A model generated the notes under the pieces. The model searched no databases, was not told the DNA's origin, and was given only the letters and a program-made list of their open reading frames with translations. The position numbers and the translations under genes were made by a program. Source: Enterobacter oligotrophicus (lineage in GTDB: Bacteria > Pseudomonadota > Gammaproteobacteria > Enterobacterales > Enterobacteriaceae). From it: a stretch of DNA of 64,000 bases. This document shows, one piece after another, positions 57,207 to 64,000 of the stretch (its first letter is position 1; every line of letters begins with the position of its first letter). The stretch covers positions 3,968,001-4,032,000 of the forward strand of contig NZ_AP019007.1 in NCBI RefSeq assembly GCF_009176645.1. The letters are read 5' to 3'.

Positions 57207-57581
57207 TTGAACATTAAGCGAAACTGGGCGGGGGTGATCAGCTGCTTTTTGCTGTTTACGGTCGTTTGCGTGTCGTTAGCTTTTAATGTGAAGGGGGCGT
57301 TCAGGGCCTCCGGCCATCCGGAGCTTGGACTGCTCTTTTTCACCCTGCCGGGTGCGGCAGCCAGTTTTCTTTCCCGTGGTGGAGAGGTGATTAAACCGTT
57401 ATTAGGCGCGATTCTGGCAGCACCGTTGTGTCTGCTGTTGATGCGTCTGGTATTTATCACGTCGAGAACGTTCTGGCAGGAGCTGGCGTGGTTACTGAGT
57501 GCGGTATTCTGGTGCGCGCTTGGGGCGCTGTGCTTCTTATTTGTGCGAAGCCTGATTATGCACAGGCGGCACCACAAATAA
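57207..57581 (+). CDS. ybjM: YbjM, small inner-membrane protein
   Basis: A 124-residue protein with about four membrane segments, matching E. coli YbjM (ELGLLFFTLPGAAASF, FWQELAWLLSAVFWCALGAL). Start is TTG at 57207, giving MNIKRNWAGVISC; AGGAGG lies five bases upstream (57196-57201) and decides for it over an ATG at 57174. Function unknown. Divergent from ybjL. Confidence 0.88.
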   Translation: MNIKRNWAGVISCFLLFTVVCVSLAFNVKGAFRASGHPELGLLFFTLPGAAASFLSRGGEVIKPLLGAILAAPLCLLLMRLVFITSRTFWQELAWLLSAVFWCALGALCFLFVRSLIMHRRHHK

Positions 57582-57607
57582 AAAAGCCCTCAGTTGAGGG
57601 CTTTTTT
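57580..57607. terminator. Bidirectional terminator between ybjM and grxA
   Basis: AAAAAGCCCTCA-GT-TGAGGGCTTTTT: 12-bp symmetrical stem, A-run and T-run on either side, serving both convergent genes. Confidence 0.95.
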
Positions 57608-57611
57608 ATCG

Positions 57612-57881
57612 TTACTGAGCCGCAAACAGGCCCAGATTTTCTTTGGCGTAGGCTTCAAAATCAGTGCAGCCGCCAATGTGTTTCTGATCGAGGAAGATCT
57701 GCGGGACGGTTTCAACCGGTTTACCCACGGTCTTTTCCAGGTCGGCTTTGCTGATCCCTTCCGCGTGGATGTCCACATAGCGGAAGTTAAAGTCATCACG
57801 CTCTTCGGTCAGTTTCTCAGCCAGTTCTTTTGCGCGCACGCAGTAAGGGCATCCCGGACGACCAAAAATTACTGCAAACAT
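57612..57881 (-). CDS. grxA: Glutaredoxin 1
   Basis: Glutathione-dependent dithiol oxidoreductase of 89 residues that reduces ribonucleotide reductase, ArsC-type enzymes and OxyR. Active-site CPYC (Cys11, Cys14) follows MFAVIFGRPG; the cis-Pro loop TVPQIFLDQ is present. Start at 57881 has GAGGAGAG upstream. Two differences from E. coli Grx1: a Cys replaces Tyr in HIGGCTDF, and there are four more residues at the C-terminus. Divergent from nfsA. Confidence 0.94.
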   Translation of the reverse strand: MFAVIFGRPGCPYCVRAKELAEKLTEERDDFNFRYVDIHAEGISKADLEKTVGKPVETVPQIFLDQKHIGGCTDFEAYAKENLGLFAAQ

Positions 57882-58067
57882 TTCTCTCTCCTCAAAAAAC
57901 AAGCCTGACGGCGAATGACGCGTATAGTGCACGATAACCTGCCGTCATGGAAAGAAGGTTTCACCTGTCGCTTTAATATCTACGAGCTATGTTTCGCCAA
58001 TTACATGACGAAGATGTTTGCCTATACTGGCTGCCATACTGCGTAAAGACAGACAAAGAGAGAGAAA

Positions 58068-58790
58068 ATGACGCCGACAATTGACCTGTTACGTTCCCAT
58101 CGTTCCATTCGCCATTTCACCGATGAGCCGATCACCCAGGCGCAGCGCGACGCGATTATCGACAGCGCAAGAGGGACATCCAGCTCCAGTTTCCTGCAGT
58201 GCAGCTCCATTATCCGCATTACCGACCCGGCAATGCGTGAACAGCTGGTGACCCTGACGGGCGGACAAAAACACGTCGCCCAGGCGGCTGAATTTTGGGT
58301 GTTCTGCGCTGACTTTAACCGCCATCTGCAGATTTGCCCTGAAGCCGAACTGGGCCTGGCCGAACAGCTGCTGCTAGGTGTCGTCGATACCGCTTTAATG
58401 GCGCAAAACGCCTTCACGGCGGCGGAGTCGCTGGGATTAGGCGGCGTTTATATTGGCGGCCTGCGTAACAATATCGAAAGCGTCACCGAACTGCTTCAGT
58501 TGCCTAAACACGTCCTGCCGCTGTTTGGCCTCTGCCTAGGCTGGCCGGCGGATAACCCGGATCTGAAGCCGCGCATTCCTGCTGCGATGCTGGTGCATGA
58601 AAACCACTATCAGCCGGTCGACCAGGATGTGCTGAATCAATACGATGAAGAGCTGGCGAACTACTATCTGACGCGCGACAGCAACAACCGCCGCGATACC
58701 TGGAGCGACCATATCCGTCGCACTATCATTAAAGAAAACCGCCCGTTTATTCTCGATTATCTGCACAAACAGGGCTGGGCGACGCGATAG
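58068..58790 (+). CDS. nfsA: NfsA, NADPH-dependent nitroreductase
   Basis: Oxygen-insensitive FMN nitroreductase of 240 residues, reducing nitroaromatics and quinones by two-electron steps. RSHRSIRHFTDEPI near the start (FMN contacts), then SLGLGGVYIGGLRNN. Same length as E. coli NfsA. In E. coli ybjC lies between grxA and nfsA; here only 186 bp with no such frame remain, so nfsA has its own promoter. SoxRS/MarA control known in E. coli could not be confirmed by site. Confidence 0.95.
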   Translation: MTPTIDLLRSHRSIRHFTDEPITQAQRDAIIDSARGTSSSSFLQCSSIIRITDPAMREQLVTLTGGQKHVAQAAEFWVFCADFNRHLQICPEAELGLAEQLLLGVVDTALMAQNAFTAAESLGLGGVYIGGLRNNIESVTELLQLPKHVLPLFGLCLGWPADNPDLKPRIPAAMLVHENHYQPVDQDVLNQYDEELANYYLTRDSNNRRDTWSDHIRRTIIKENRPFILDYLHKQGWATR

Positions 58791-58841
58791 TTCATTCTGT
58801 ATGATACGCAGGCTTTTTCCATGTCTTTAGCGAGGTGCAGG

Positions 58842-59744
58842 GTGAAAATTGCCATTTTGTCCAGGGATGGAACGCTCTATTCATGTAAACGCCTGCGAGA
58901 AGCGGCGGGTAAACTCGGCCATCAGGTTGAGATCCTCGATCCGCTTTCCTGCTATATGAATATCGATCCTGCGGCGTCGTCTATTCATTATAAAGGCCGC
59001 CGGTTGCCGCATTATGATGCGGTGATCCCCCGCATTGGTTCTCAGATTACCTACTACGGTACTGCCGCGTTGCGCCAGTTTGAAATGCTCGGTAGCTATC
59101 CTCTTAATGAATCTGTCGCTATTTCGCGTGCCCGCGATAAGTTGCGCTCTTTGCAGCTGCTTGCGCGTCAGGGCATTGATTTGCCCGTCACCGGCATCGC
59201 CCACTCGCCGGATGACACCAGCGATCTGATCGACATGGTGGGCGGCGCGCCGCTGGTGATCAAGTTGGTGGAAGGCACTCAGGGCATTGGCGTGGTGCTG
59301 GCAGAAACGCGTCAGGCGGCGGAGAGCGTGATCGACGCCTTTCGTGGCCTTAACGCTCACATTCTGGTGCAGGAGTATATCGAAGAGGCCAAAGGTCGCG
59401 ATATTCGCTGTTTCGTGGTCGGAGACGAAGTGGTTGCTGCGATTGAACGTCAGGCGAAGGAGGGCGATTTTCGCTCTAATTTACACCGGGGCGGGGTGGC
59501 GCGGGTGGCCAGTATCAGCGATCGTGAACGCGAGATTGCCGTGAAAGCGGCACAAACGTTAGGCCTGGACGTCGCCGGTGTGGATCTGCTGCGCGCAACA
59601 CGTGGCCCACTGGTGATGGAGGTGAATGCCTCGCCAGGGCTGGAAGGCGTGGAAAAAACCACAGGCGTCGATATTGCAGGTAAAATGATCAGATGGATTG
59701 AACGTCATGCAACGCCGGGATTCTGCCTGAAAACGGGCGGGTAA
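58842..59744 (+). CDS. rimK: RimK, ribosomal protein S6 glutamate ligase
   Basis: ATP-grasp ligase of 300 residues that adds glutamates to the C-terminus of S6. [20 protein letters not shown] is the ATP-binding loop, and [20 protein letters not shown] the metal-binding C-terminal motif. Start is GTG at 58842 ((M)[16 protein letters not shown]), as in E. coli, with GAGG upstream; the ATG at 58821 adds seven residues without support. Follows nfsA by 51 bp, likely one transcript with ybjN beyond. Confidence 0.95.
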   Translation: MKIAILSRDGTLYSCKRLREAAGKLGHQVEILDPLSCYMNIDPAASSIHYKGRRLPHYDAVIPRIGSQITYYGTAALRQFEMLGSYPLNESVAISRARDKLRSLQLLARQGIDLPVTGIAHSPDDTSDLIDMVGGAPLVIKLVEGTQGIGVVLAETRQAAESVIDAFRGLNAHILVQEYIEEAKGRDIRCFVVGDEVVAAIERQAKEGDFRSNLHRGGVARVASISDREREIAVKAAQTLGLDVAGVDLLRATRGPLVMEVNASPGLEGVEKTTGVDIAGKMIRWIERHATPGFCLKTGG

Positions 59745-59806
59745 ATGGATTAACGCGCACTTTTTGCGTAATCTAGGCGAATTATTTTTAAAGAGGCTGC
59801 ACAGCG

Positions 59807-60283
59807 ATGGATTTACAGGTCGTTCCAACACTGGATACGTTACGTCAATGGCTCGATGATGCCGGTATCACTTTCTTTGAATGCGACTCCTGTCAGGCGC
59901 TGCATCTGCCTCATATGCAAAATTTCGATGGCATTTTTGATGCCAAAATCGATCTGATTAACGATGTCATTCTTTTCTCTGCGCTGGCTGAGGTAAAGCC
60001 GTCGGCGCTGCTGGCACTGGCGTCAGATCTGTCGGCCATTAATGCCAGTTCTTTGACAGTAAAAGCATTTCTCGACATACAGGATGATAATCTGCCGAAA
60101 CTGGTTGTTTGCCAGTCTTTATTCTCCGGTGCTGGCCTCTCCTTTAAGCAGTTCGCCTGGTTTATGCGCCTGAGCGAAGAGCAAATTTCGATGGTCATGA
60201 TGGAAGCCAATGCACATCATCTGCTGTACAGCGCAGAAGATGATGCAGAGAATAATGATGCATCTCCCAATTTTCTTCACTGA
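59807..60283 (+). CDS. ybjN: YbjN, stress-related chaperone-fold protein
   Basis: A 158-residue acidic cytoplasmic protein, same length as E. coli YbjN, which affects motility, biofilm and stress responses. The fold resembles type III secretion chaperones. The C-terminal region is strongly acidic (SAEDDAENND). No catalytic motif. It has a 62-bp spacer from rimK with TTTTTAAAGAGG before its start. Confidence 0.92.
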   Translation: MDLQVVPTLDTLRQWLDDAGITFFECDSCQALHLPHMQNFDGIFDAKIDLINDVILFSALAEVKPSALLALASDLSAINASSLTVKAFLDIQDDNLPKLVVCQSLFSGAGLSFKQFAWFMRLSEEQISMVMMEANAHHLLYSAEDDAENNDASPNFLH

Positions 60284-60634
60284 GCCTGGCTGACTTTTGC
60301 GCAGTCGCTGCCAGAGCGGCTGCGTAACGCCATTTTTTCTGCTGCATTTAACCTTTCTTTAAAGAATTTTTCACCTCCTCAAAGGCCATTTCGGCTTATC
60401 ACGTAGACATAACCTGCATAAAAAATTGATAAAAGGCGTTTTTTCGTCTGGGCTATAGCCGGAGACACGGGCTACAGTTATTCTTGCGATGCTTAAAAAA
60501 GCGAGCGGTTCCTGCCGGGAAAAGCGGTTTATTTTTATTTCAGGCAGAGCGACAAACTATGCATGATTATTGCATATCTTCAGATTGCACAGTTTTAGTT
60601 CGTTTGTTAACGAGCTTTCAGAAGGAATAACGAT
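60284..60634. other. ybjN-potF intergenic region
   Basis: 351 bp, AT-rich. It holds the potF promoter and leader. A dyad TATGCA-N7-TGCATA at 60558-60576 is described separately. AGAAGGA is the potF ribosome site. I see no open frame or sRNA-like terminator. Confidence 0.5.
60558..60576. promoter_or_regulatory. Dyad upstream of potF
   Basis: TATGCA-TGATTAT-TGCATA, about 60 bp before the potF start. The AT-rich middle and TGCAT arms recall ARG boxes bound by ArgR, which controls polyamine and arginine genes, but the half-site spacing is not canonical. Confidence 0.4.
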
Positions 60635-61747
60635 ATGATCGCCTTGAATAAAAAATGGTTATCGGGTCTGGTTGCGGGTGCTCTGATGGCCGTCTCTGCC
60701 GGCACGCTCGCTGCGGAACAAAAAACGCTGCACGTTTATAACTGGTCTGACTATATTGCGCCGGACACAGTCGCGAATTTTGAAAAAGAGACCGGCATTA
60801 AAGTGGTCTACGATGTGTTCGATTCCAACGAAGTGCTGGAAGGAAAACTGATGGCGGGCAGTACCGGCTTCGACCTGGTCGTGCCGTCTGCCAGCTTCCT
60901 TGAGCGCCAGCTCACGGCGGGTGTCTTCCAGCCGCTCGATAAGAGCAAATTACCAAACTGGAAAAACCTCGATCCGGAAGTATTGAAGCTGATTTCAAAA
61001 CACGACCCGGACAACAAATACGCGATGCCTTACCTGTGGGCGACCACCGGCATCGGCTATAACGTCGATAAAGTGAAAGCGGTGCTGGGCAAAGATGTTC
61101 CGCTGGATAGTTGGGATCTGGTGCTGAAGCCGGAAAACCTTGAGAAGCTGAAAAGCTGCGGTGTCTCCTTCCTTGATGCGCCGGAAGAGATTTTCGCCAC
61201 TGTGCTTAATTACTTAGGTAAAGATCCGAACAGCAACAAAGCCGATGATTACACCGGTCCGGCCACCGACCTGCTGCTGAAGCTGCGTCCAAATATTCGC
61301 TATTTCCACTCCTCTCAGTACATTAACGACCTGGCAAACGGTGACATCTGTGTGGCTATCGGCTGGGCGGGCGATGTCTGGCAGGCGGCTAACCGCGCGA
61401 AAGAGGCGAAAAACGGCGTGAATGTCTCTTACTTCATTCCAAAAGAGGGGGCGCTGGCGTTCTTTGATGTCTTCGCCATGCCTGCTGATGCGAAAAACAA
61501 AGAAGAAGCGTATCAGTTCCTCAACTACCTGATGCGTCCGGACGTGATCGCCCATATCAGCGACCACGTTTACTACGCCAACGGTAACAAGGCTTCTGTG
61601 CCGCTGGTCAGTGAAGAGATCCGCAATAATCCGGCAATTTATCCACCGGCGGATGTCTTTGCCAAGCTGTTCACCCTGAAAGTTCAGGAGCCTAAAATTG
61701 ACCGCGTGCGGACCCGTGCGTGGACGAAGGTGAAAAGCGGTAAATAA
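60635..61747 (+). CDS. potF: PotF, putrescine-binding periplasmic protein
   Basis: Periplasmic binding protein of 370 residues for putrescine. Signal peptide of about 26 residues ends TLAAEQ; mature part begins KTLHVYNWSDYIAPDTV, in which the Trp-Ser-Asp-Tyr segment is part of the ligand pocket. It also has YLWATTGIGYNVDKV and GWAGDVWQA. First gene of potFGHI. A hairpin lies between it and potG. Confidence 0.96.
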   Translation: MIALNKKWLSGLVAGALMAVSAGTLAAEQKTLHVYNWSDYIAPDTVANFEKETGIKVVYDVFDSNEVLEGKLMAGSTGFDLVVPSASFLERQLTAGVFQPLDKSKLPNWKNLDPEVLKLISKHDPDNKYAMPYLWATTGIGYNVDKVKAVLGKDVPLDSWDLVLKPENLEKLKSCGVSFLDAPEEIFATVLNYLGKDPNSNKADDYTGPATDLLLKLRPNIRYFHSSQYINDLANGDICVAIGWAGDVWQAANRAKEAKNGVNVSYFIPKEGALAFFDVFAMPADAKNKEEAYQFLNYLMRPDVIAHISDHVYYANGNKASVPLVSEEIRNNPAIYPPADVFAKLFTLKVQEPKIDRVRTRAWTKVKSGK

Positions 61748-61756
61748 CCCTTTGTT

Positions 61757-61810
61757 GTAGGCCGGGCAAGCGCAGCGACCCCGGCAACTGGCGCACCGTT
61801 CTGGTGCGCC
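61757..61810 (+). repeat. REP-like unit and stem-loop between potF and potG
   Basis: GTAGGCCGGGCAAGCGCAGC..CCCCGGCAAC (61757-61787), followed by GGCGCACC-GTTCT-GGTGCGCC (61790-61810). No T-run follows. Such structures can protect the upstream mRNA end and give more binding protein than ATPase. Confidence 0.7.
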
Positions 61811-61843
61811 TGCACCAGTTTGATTTCTGCCGGAGAACACCCC

Positions 61844-62977
61844 GTGAATGATGCGATCCCCCGCCCGCAGGCGAAAGTCCGTAAAGCGCTGACCCCGCTT
61901 CTTGAAATCCGTAACCTCACTAAATCCTTCGACGGCCAGCATGCCGTGGACGACGTCAGCCTGACTATCTATAAAGGCGAAATTTTTGCTCTGCTCGGTG
62001 CCTCTGGCTGTGGCAAATCCACACTGCTGCGTATGCTGGCAGGCTTTGAACAGCCCACCGCGGGGCAGATTGTGCTGGACGGCGTGGATCTCTCCAGCGT
62101 GCCGCCGTATCAGCGCCCAATCAACATGATGTTCCAGTCCTACGCGCTGTTTCCGCACATGACGGTTGAGCAGAACATTGCTTTTGGCCTGAAGCAGGAC
62201 AAACTGCCGAAAGCCGAAATCACCGCGCGCGTGGCCGAGATGCTGAGCCTGGTACACATGCAGGAGTTCGCGAAGCGTAAACCACACCAGCTCTCTGGCG
62301 GCCAGCGTCAGCGTGTGGCGCTGGCCCGCAGCCTGGCGAAACGCCCGAAACTGCTGCTGCTCGACGAACCGATGGGGGCGCTGGATAAAAAACTGCGTGA
62401 CCGCATGCAGCTGGAAGTGGTGGATATCCTGGAGCGCGTGGGCGTGACCTGCGTGATGGTGACCCACGACCAGGAAGAGGCAATGACCATGGCCGGACGT
62501 ATCGCGATCATGAATCGCGGTAAATTCGTGCAGATAGGCGAGCCGGAAGAGATTTACGAGCATCCAACCACCCGCTATAGCGCGGAGTTCATCGGCTCGG
62601 TCAACGTCTTCGAGGGGCTGCTGAAAGATCGTCAGGAGGATGGGCTGGTCATCGAATCGCCGGGGCTGGTGCATCCGCTGAAGGTCGACCCTGATAACTC
62701 GGTGGTGGACAACGTGCCGGTCTATGTTGCTCTGCGTCCGGAAAAAATCATGCTCTGCGACGAGCCGCCTGCTGATGGCTATAACTTTGCCGTCGGAGAA
62801 GTGGTACACATTGCCTATCTGGGCGACCTCTCTATTTACCATGTACGCCTGAAAAGCGGACAGATGCTCAGCGCCCAGTTGCAGAACGAACATCGCTATC
62901 GCAAGGGACAGCCGACCTGGGGCGACGAAGTGCGCCTGTGCTGGGATGCAGACAGTTGCGTCGTGTTGACGGTATAA
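61844..62977 (+). CDS. potG: PotG, putrescine ABC importer ATPase
   Basis: ATPase of 377 residues. Walker A GASGCGKST near residue 60, signature LSGGQRQRV, Walker B LLLDEPMGALD; a C-terminal TOBE domain (about residues 300-377). It energises PotH/PotI. Start is GTG at 61844, giving (M)NDAIPRPQAKVRKAL, exactly the E. coli N-terminus; an in-frame ATG at 61820 adds eight residues. GGAG lies upstream. Confidence 0.95.
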   Translation: MNDAIPRPQAKVRKALTPLLEIRNLTKSFDGQHAVDDVSLTIYKGEIFALLGASGCGKSTLLRMLAGFEQPTAGQIVLDGVDLSSVPPYQRPINMMFQSYALFPHMTVEQNIAFGLKQDKLPKAEITARVAEMLSLVHMQEFAKRKPHQLSGGQRQRVALARSLAKRPKLLLLDEPMGALDKKLRDRMQLEVVDILERVGVTCVMVTHDQEEAMTMAGRIAIMNRGKFVQIGEPEEIYEHPTTRYSAEFIGSVNVFEGLLKDRQEDGLVIESPGLVHPLKVDPDNSVVDNVPVYVALRPEKIMLCDEPPADGYNFAVGEVVHIAYLGDLSIYHVRLKSGQMLSAQLQNEHRYRKGQPTWGDEVRLCWDADSCVVLTV

Positions 62978-62986
62978 GGAGCGATC

Positions 62987-63940
62987 ATGAGCACACTTGA
63001 ACCTCCAGCCCGCGTAAAAAAACCGGGCGGTTTTGCGCACTGGCTGGCGCGCATGCAGATGGCGCATGGCCGCAAGCTGGTGATCGCCATGCCGTATATC
63101 TGGCTGATCCTGCTGTTCCTGCTGCCGTTCCTGATTGTCTTTAAGATCAGCCTGGCGGAGATGGCGCGGGCGATCCCGCCGTATACCAACCTGCTGGACT
63201 GGGCAGACGGCCAGTTGACGCTGACGCTAAATCTTGGCAACTTCCTGCAGCTCACCGACGATCCGCTCTATTTCGAAGCGTACCTGCAGTCATTGCAGGT
63301 GGCGGCGATCTCGACGATCTGCTGTCTGGTGATGGGCTACCCGCTGGCGTGGGCGGTGGCGCACAGCAAGCCGTCGACGCGTAACATCCTGCTGTTGCTG
63401 GTGATCCTGCCGTCGTGGACCTCATTCCTGATCCGCGTTTATGCGTGGATGGGTATCCTGAAAAACAACGGCGTGCTGAATAATTTCCTGATGTGGCTGG
63501 GCGTTATCGACCAGCCGCTGACGATTTTGCACACCAACCTCGCGGTCTACATCGGGATTGTTTACGCCTATCTGCCGTTTATGGTGTTGCCGATCTACAC
63601 GGCGCTGACGCGTATTGATTACTCGCTGGTGGAAGCCTCGCTGGACCTGGGCGCACGCCCGCTGAAGACCTTTTTCAGCGTGATTGTGCCGCTGACCAAA
63701 GGCGGGATTATCGCCGGGTCGATGCTGGTCTTTATCCCGGCGGTCGGTGAGTTCGTCATCCCGGAACTGCTCGGTGGGCCGGACAGCATCATGATTGGCC
63801 GTGTGCTGTGGCAGGAGTTCTTCAACAACCGCGACTGGCCGGTGGCCTCGGCGGTGGCGATCGTCATGTTGCTGCTGCTGATCGTGCCGATCATGTGGTT
63901 CCACAAACATCAGCAGAAACAGATGGGAGATCACGGATGA
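62987..63940 (+). CDS. potH: PotH, putrescine ABC importer permease
   Basis: Inner-membrane permease of 317 residues with six segments and the EAA-type loop SLVEASLDLGARPLKTFFSV near residue 215. Ten bases after potG with AAGGAG before the ATG; its stop overlaps the start of potI by four bases (ATGA). Confidence 0.96.
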   Translation: MSTLEPPARVKKPGGFAHWLARMQMAHGRKLVIAMPYIWLILLFLLPFLIVFKISLAEMARAIPPYTNLLDWADGQLTLTLNLGNFLQLTDDPLYFEAYLQSLQVAAISTICCLVMGYPLAWAVAHSKPSTRNILLLLVILPSWTSFLIRVYAWMGILKNNGVLNNFLMWLGVIDQPLTILHTNLAVYIGIVYAYLPFMVLPIYTALTRIDYSLVEASLDLGARPLKTFFSVIVPLTKGGIIAGSMLVFIPAVGEFVIPELLGGPDSIMIGRVLWQEFFNNRDWPVASAVAIVMLLLLIVPIMWFHKHQQKQMGDHG

Positions 63941-64000
63941 ACAACTTACCGGTAGTGCGCTCCCCGTGGCGAATTCTGATCCTCGTGATTGGCTTTACCT
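63937..64000 (+). CDS. potI: PotI, putrescine ABC importer permease (start only)
   Basis: First 21 codons (MNNLPVVRSPWRILILVIGF, then Thr) of the second permease, matching E. coli PotI. The rest lies beyond the window edge. Coupled to potH by the ATGA overlap. Confidence 0.93.
   Translation, partial: MNNLPVVRSPWRILILVIGFT

Noticed and set aside
61214..63067. 617-codon minus-strand frame
   Set aside because: Antisense to potF-potG-potH; no plausible protein features.

Overview
The window is chromosomal DNA of a gamma-proteobacterium of the Enterobacteriaceae. Gene order and protein sequences follow the Escherichia coli segment from rhtA to potI almost gene for gene. Dispersed REP-like and CCCTCTCCC-type intergenic repeats, together with the accessory loci, suggest Enterobacter or a close relative such as Lelliottia or Leclercia rather than E. 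coli itself. This is inference from protein similarity and synteny; no database search was possible. I saw no tRNA, rRNA, CRISPR array, intact insertion sequence or prophage.

Layout of the conserved backbone: rhtA (partial), ompX, opgE, the manganese genes mntS/mntR and ybiR; then ldtB and ybiT; then ybiU, ybiV, the glycyl-radical pair pflF/ybiY, fsaA, moeA-moeB, the iaaA-gsiABCD glutathione operon, rimO, bssR, yliI, gstB, dacC, deoR, ybjG, mdfA, ybjI-ybjJ, rcdA, the sRNA gene rybB, ybjL, ybjM, grxA, nfsA, rimK, ybjN and potFGH with the start of potI. Compared with E. coli K-12, yliE/yliF, ybjH and ybjC are missing.

Five accessory insertions break this backbone. (1) 5.6-14.7 kb: a tripartite EmrA/EmrB/outer-membrane efflux operon, an aldo-keto reductase, and a beta-glucoside operon (GH1 phospho-glucosidase, PTS EIIC, GntR regulator) with two identical operators over its promoter. 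(2) 16.1-18.6 kb: an AT-rich restriction-modification system of the HindIII/Csp231I type. It has a controller gene, two CTAAG-N5-CTTAG controller boxes 18 bp apart, a nuclease, and a convergent methylase overlapping the nuclease by 12 bp. (3) 21.0-26.0 kb: a GH31 alpha-glucosidase and an MFS transporter, with a divergent LacI regulator. (4) 47.9-48.7 kb: an extra PAP2 phosphatase upstream of ybjG behind a PmrA-type box. (5) 52.7-54.8 kb: an orphan Hcp (type VI secretion) cassette with a glycine-rich membrane protein and a 60-residue two-helix protein. This cassette lies against the last codons of a destroyed arsB and an orphaned arsC.

The strongest leads are the controller-regulated restriction system, the Hcp cassette as a possible membrane-targeting effector/immunity pair, and a 16-bp sequence repeated exactly upstream of ybiU, upstream of ybiV, and between ybiY and fsaA. 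That last one points to a small, apparently undescribed sugar-phosphate/glycyl-radical regulon.
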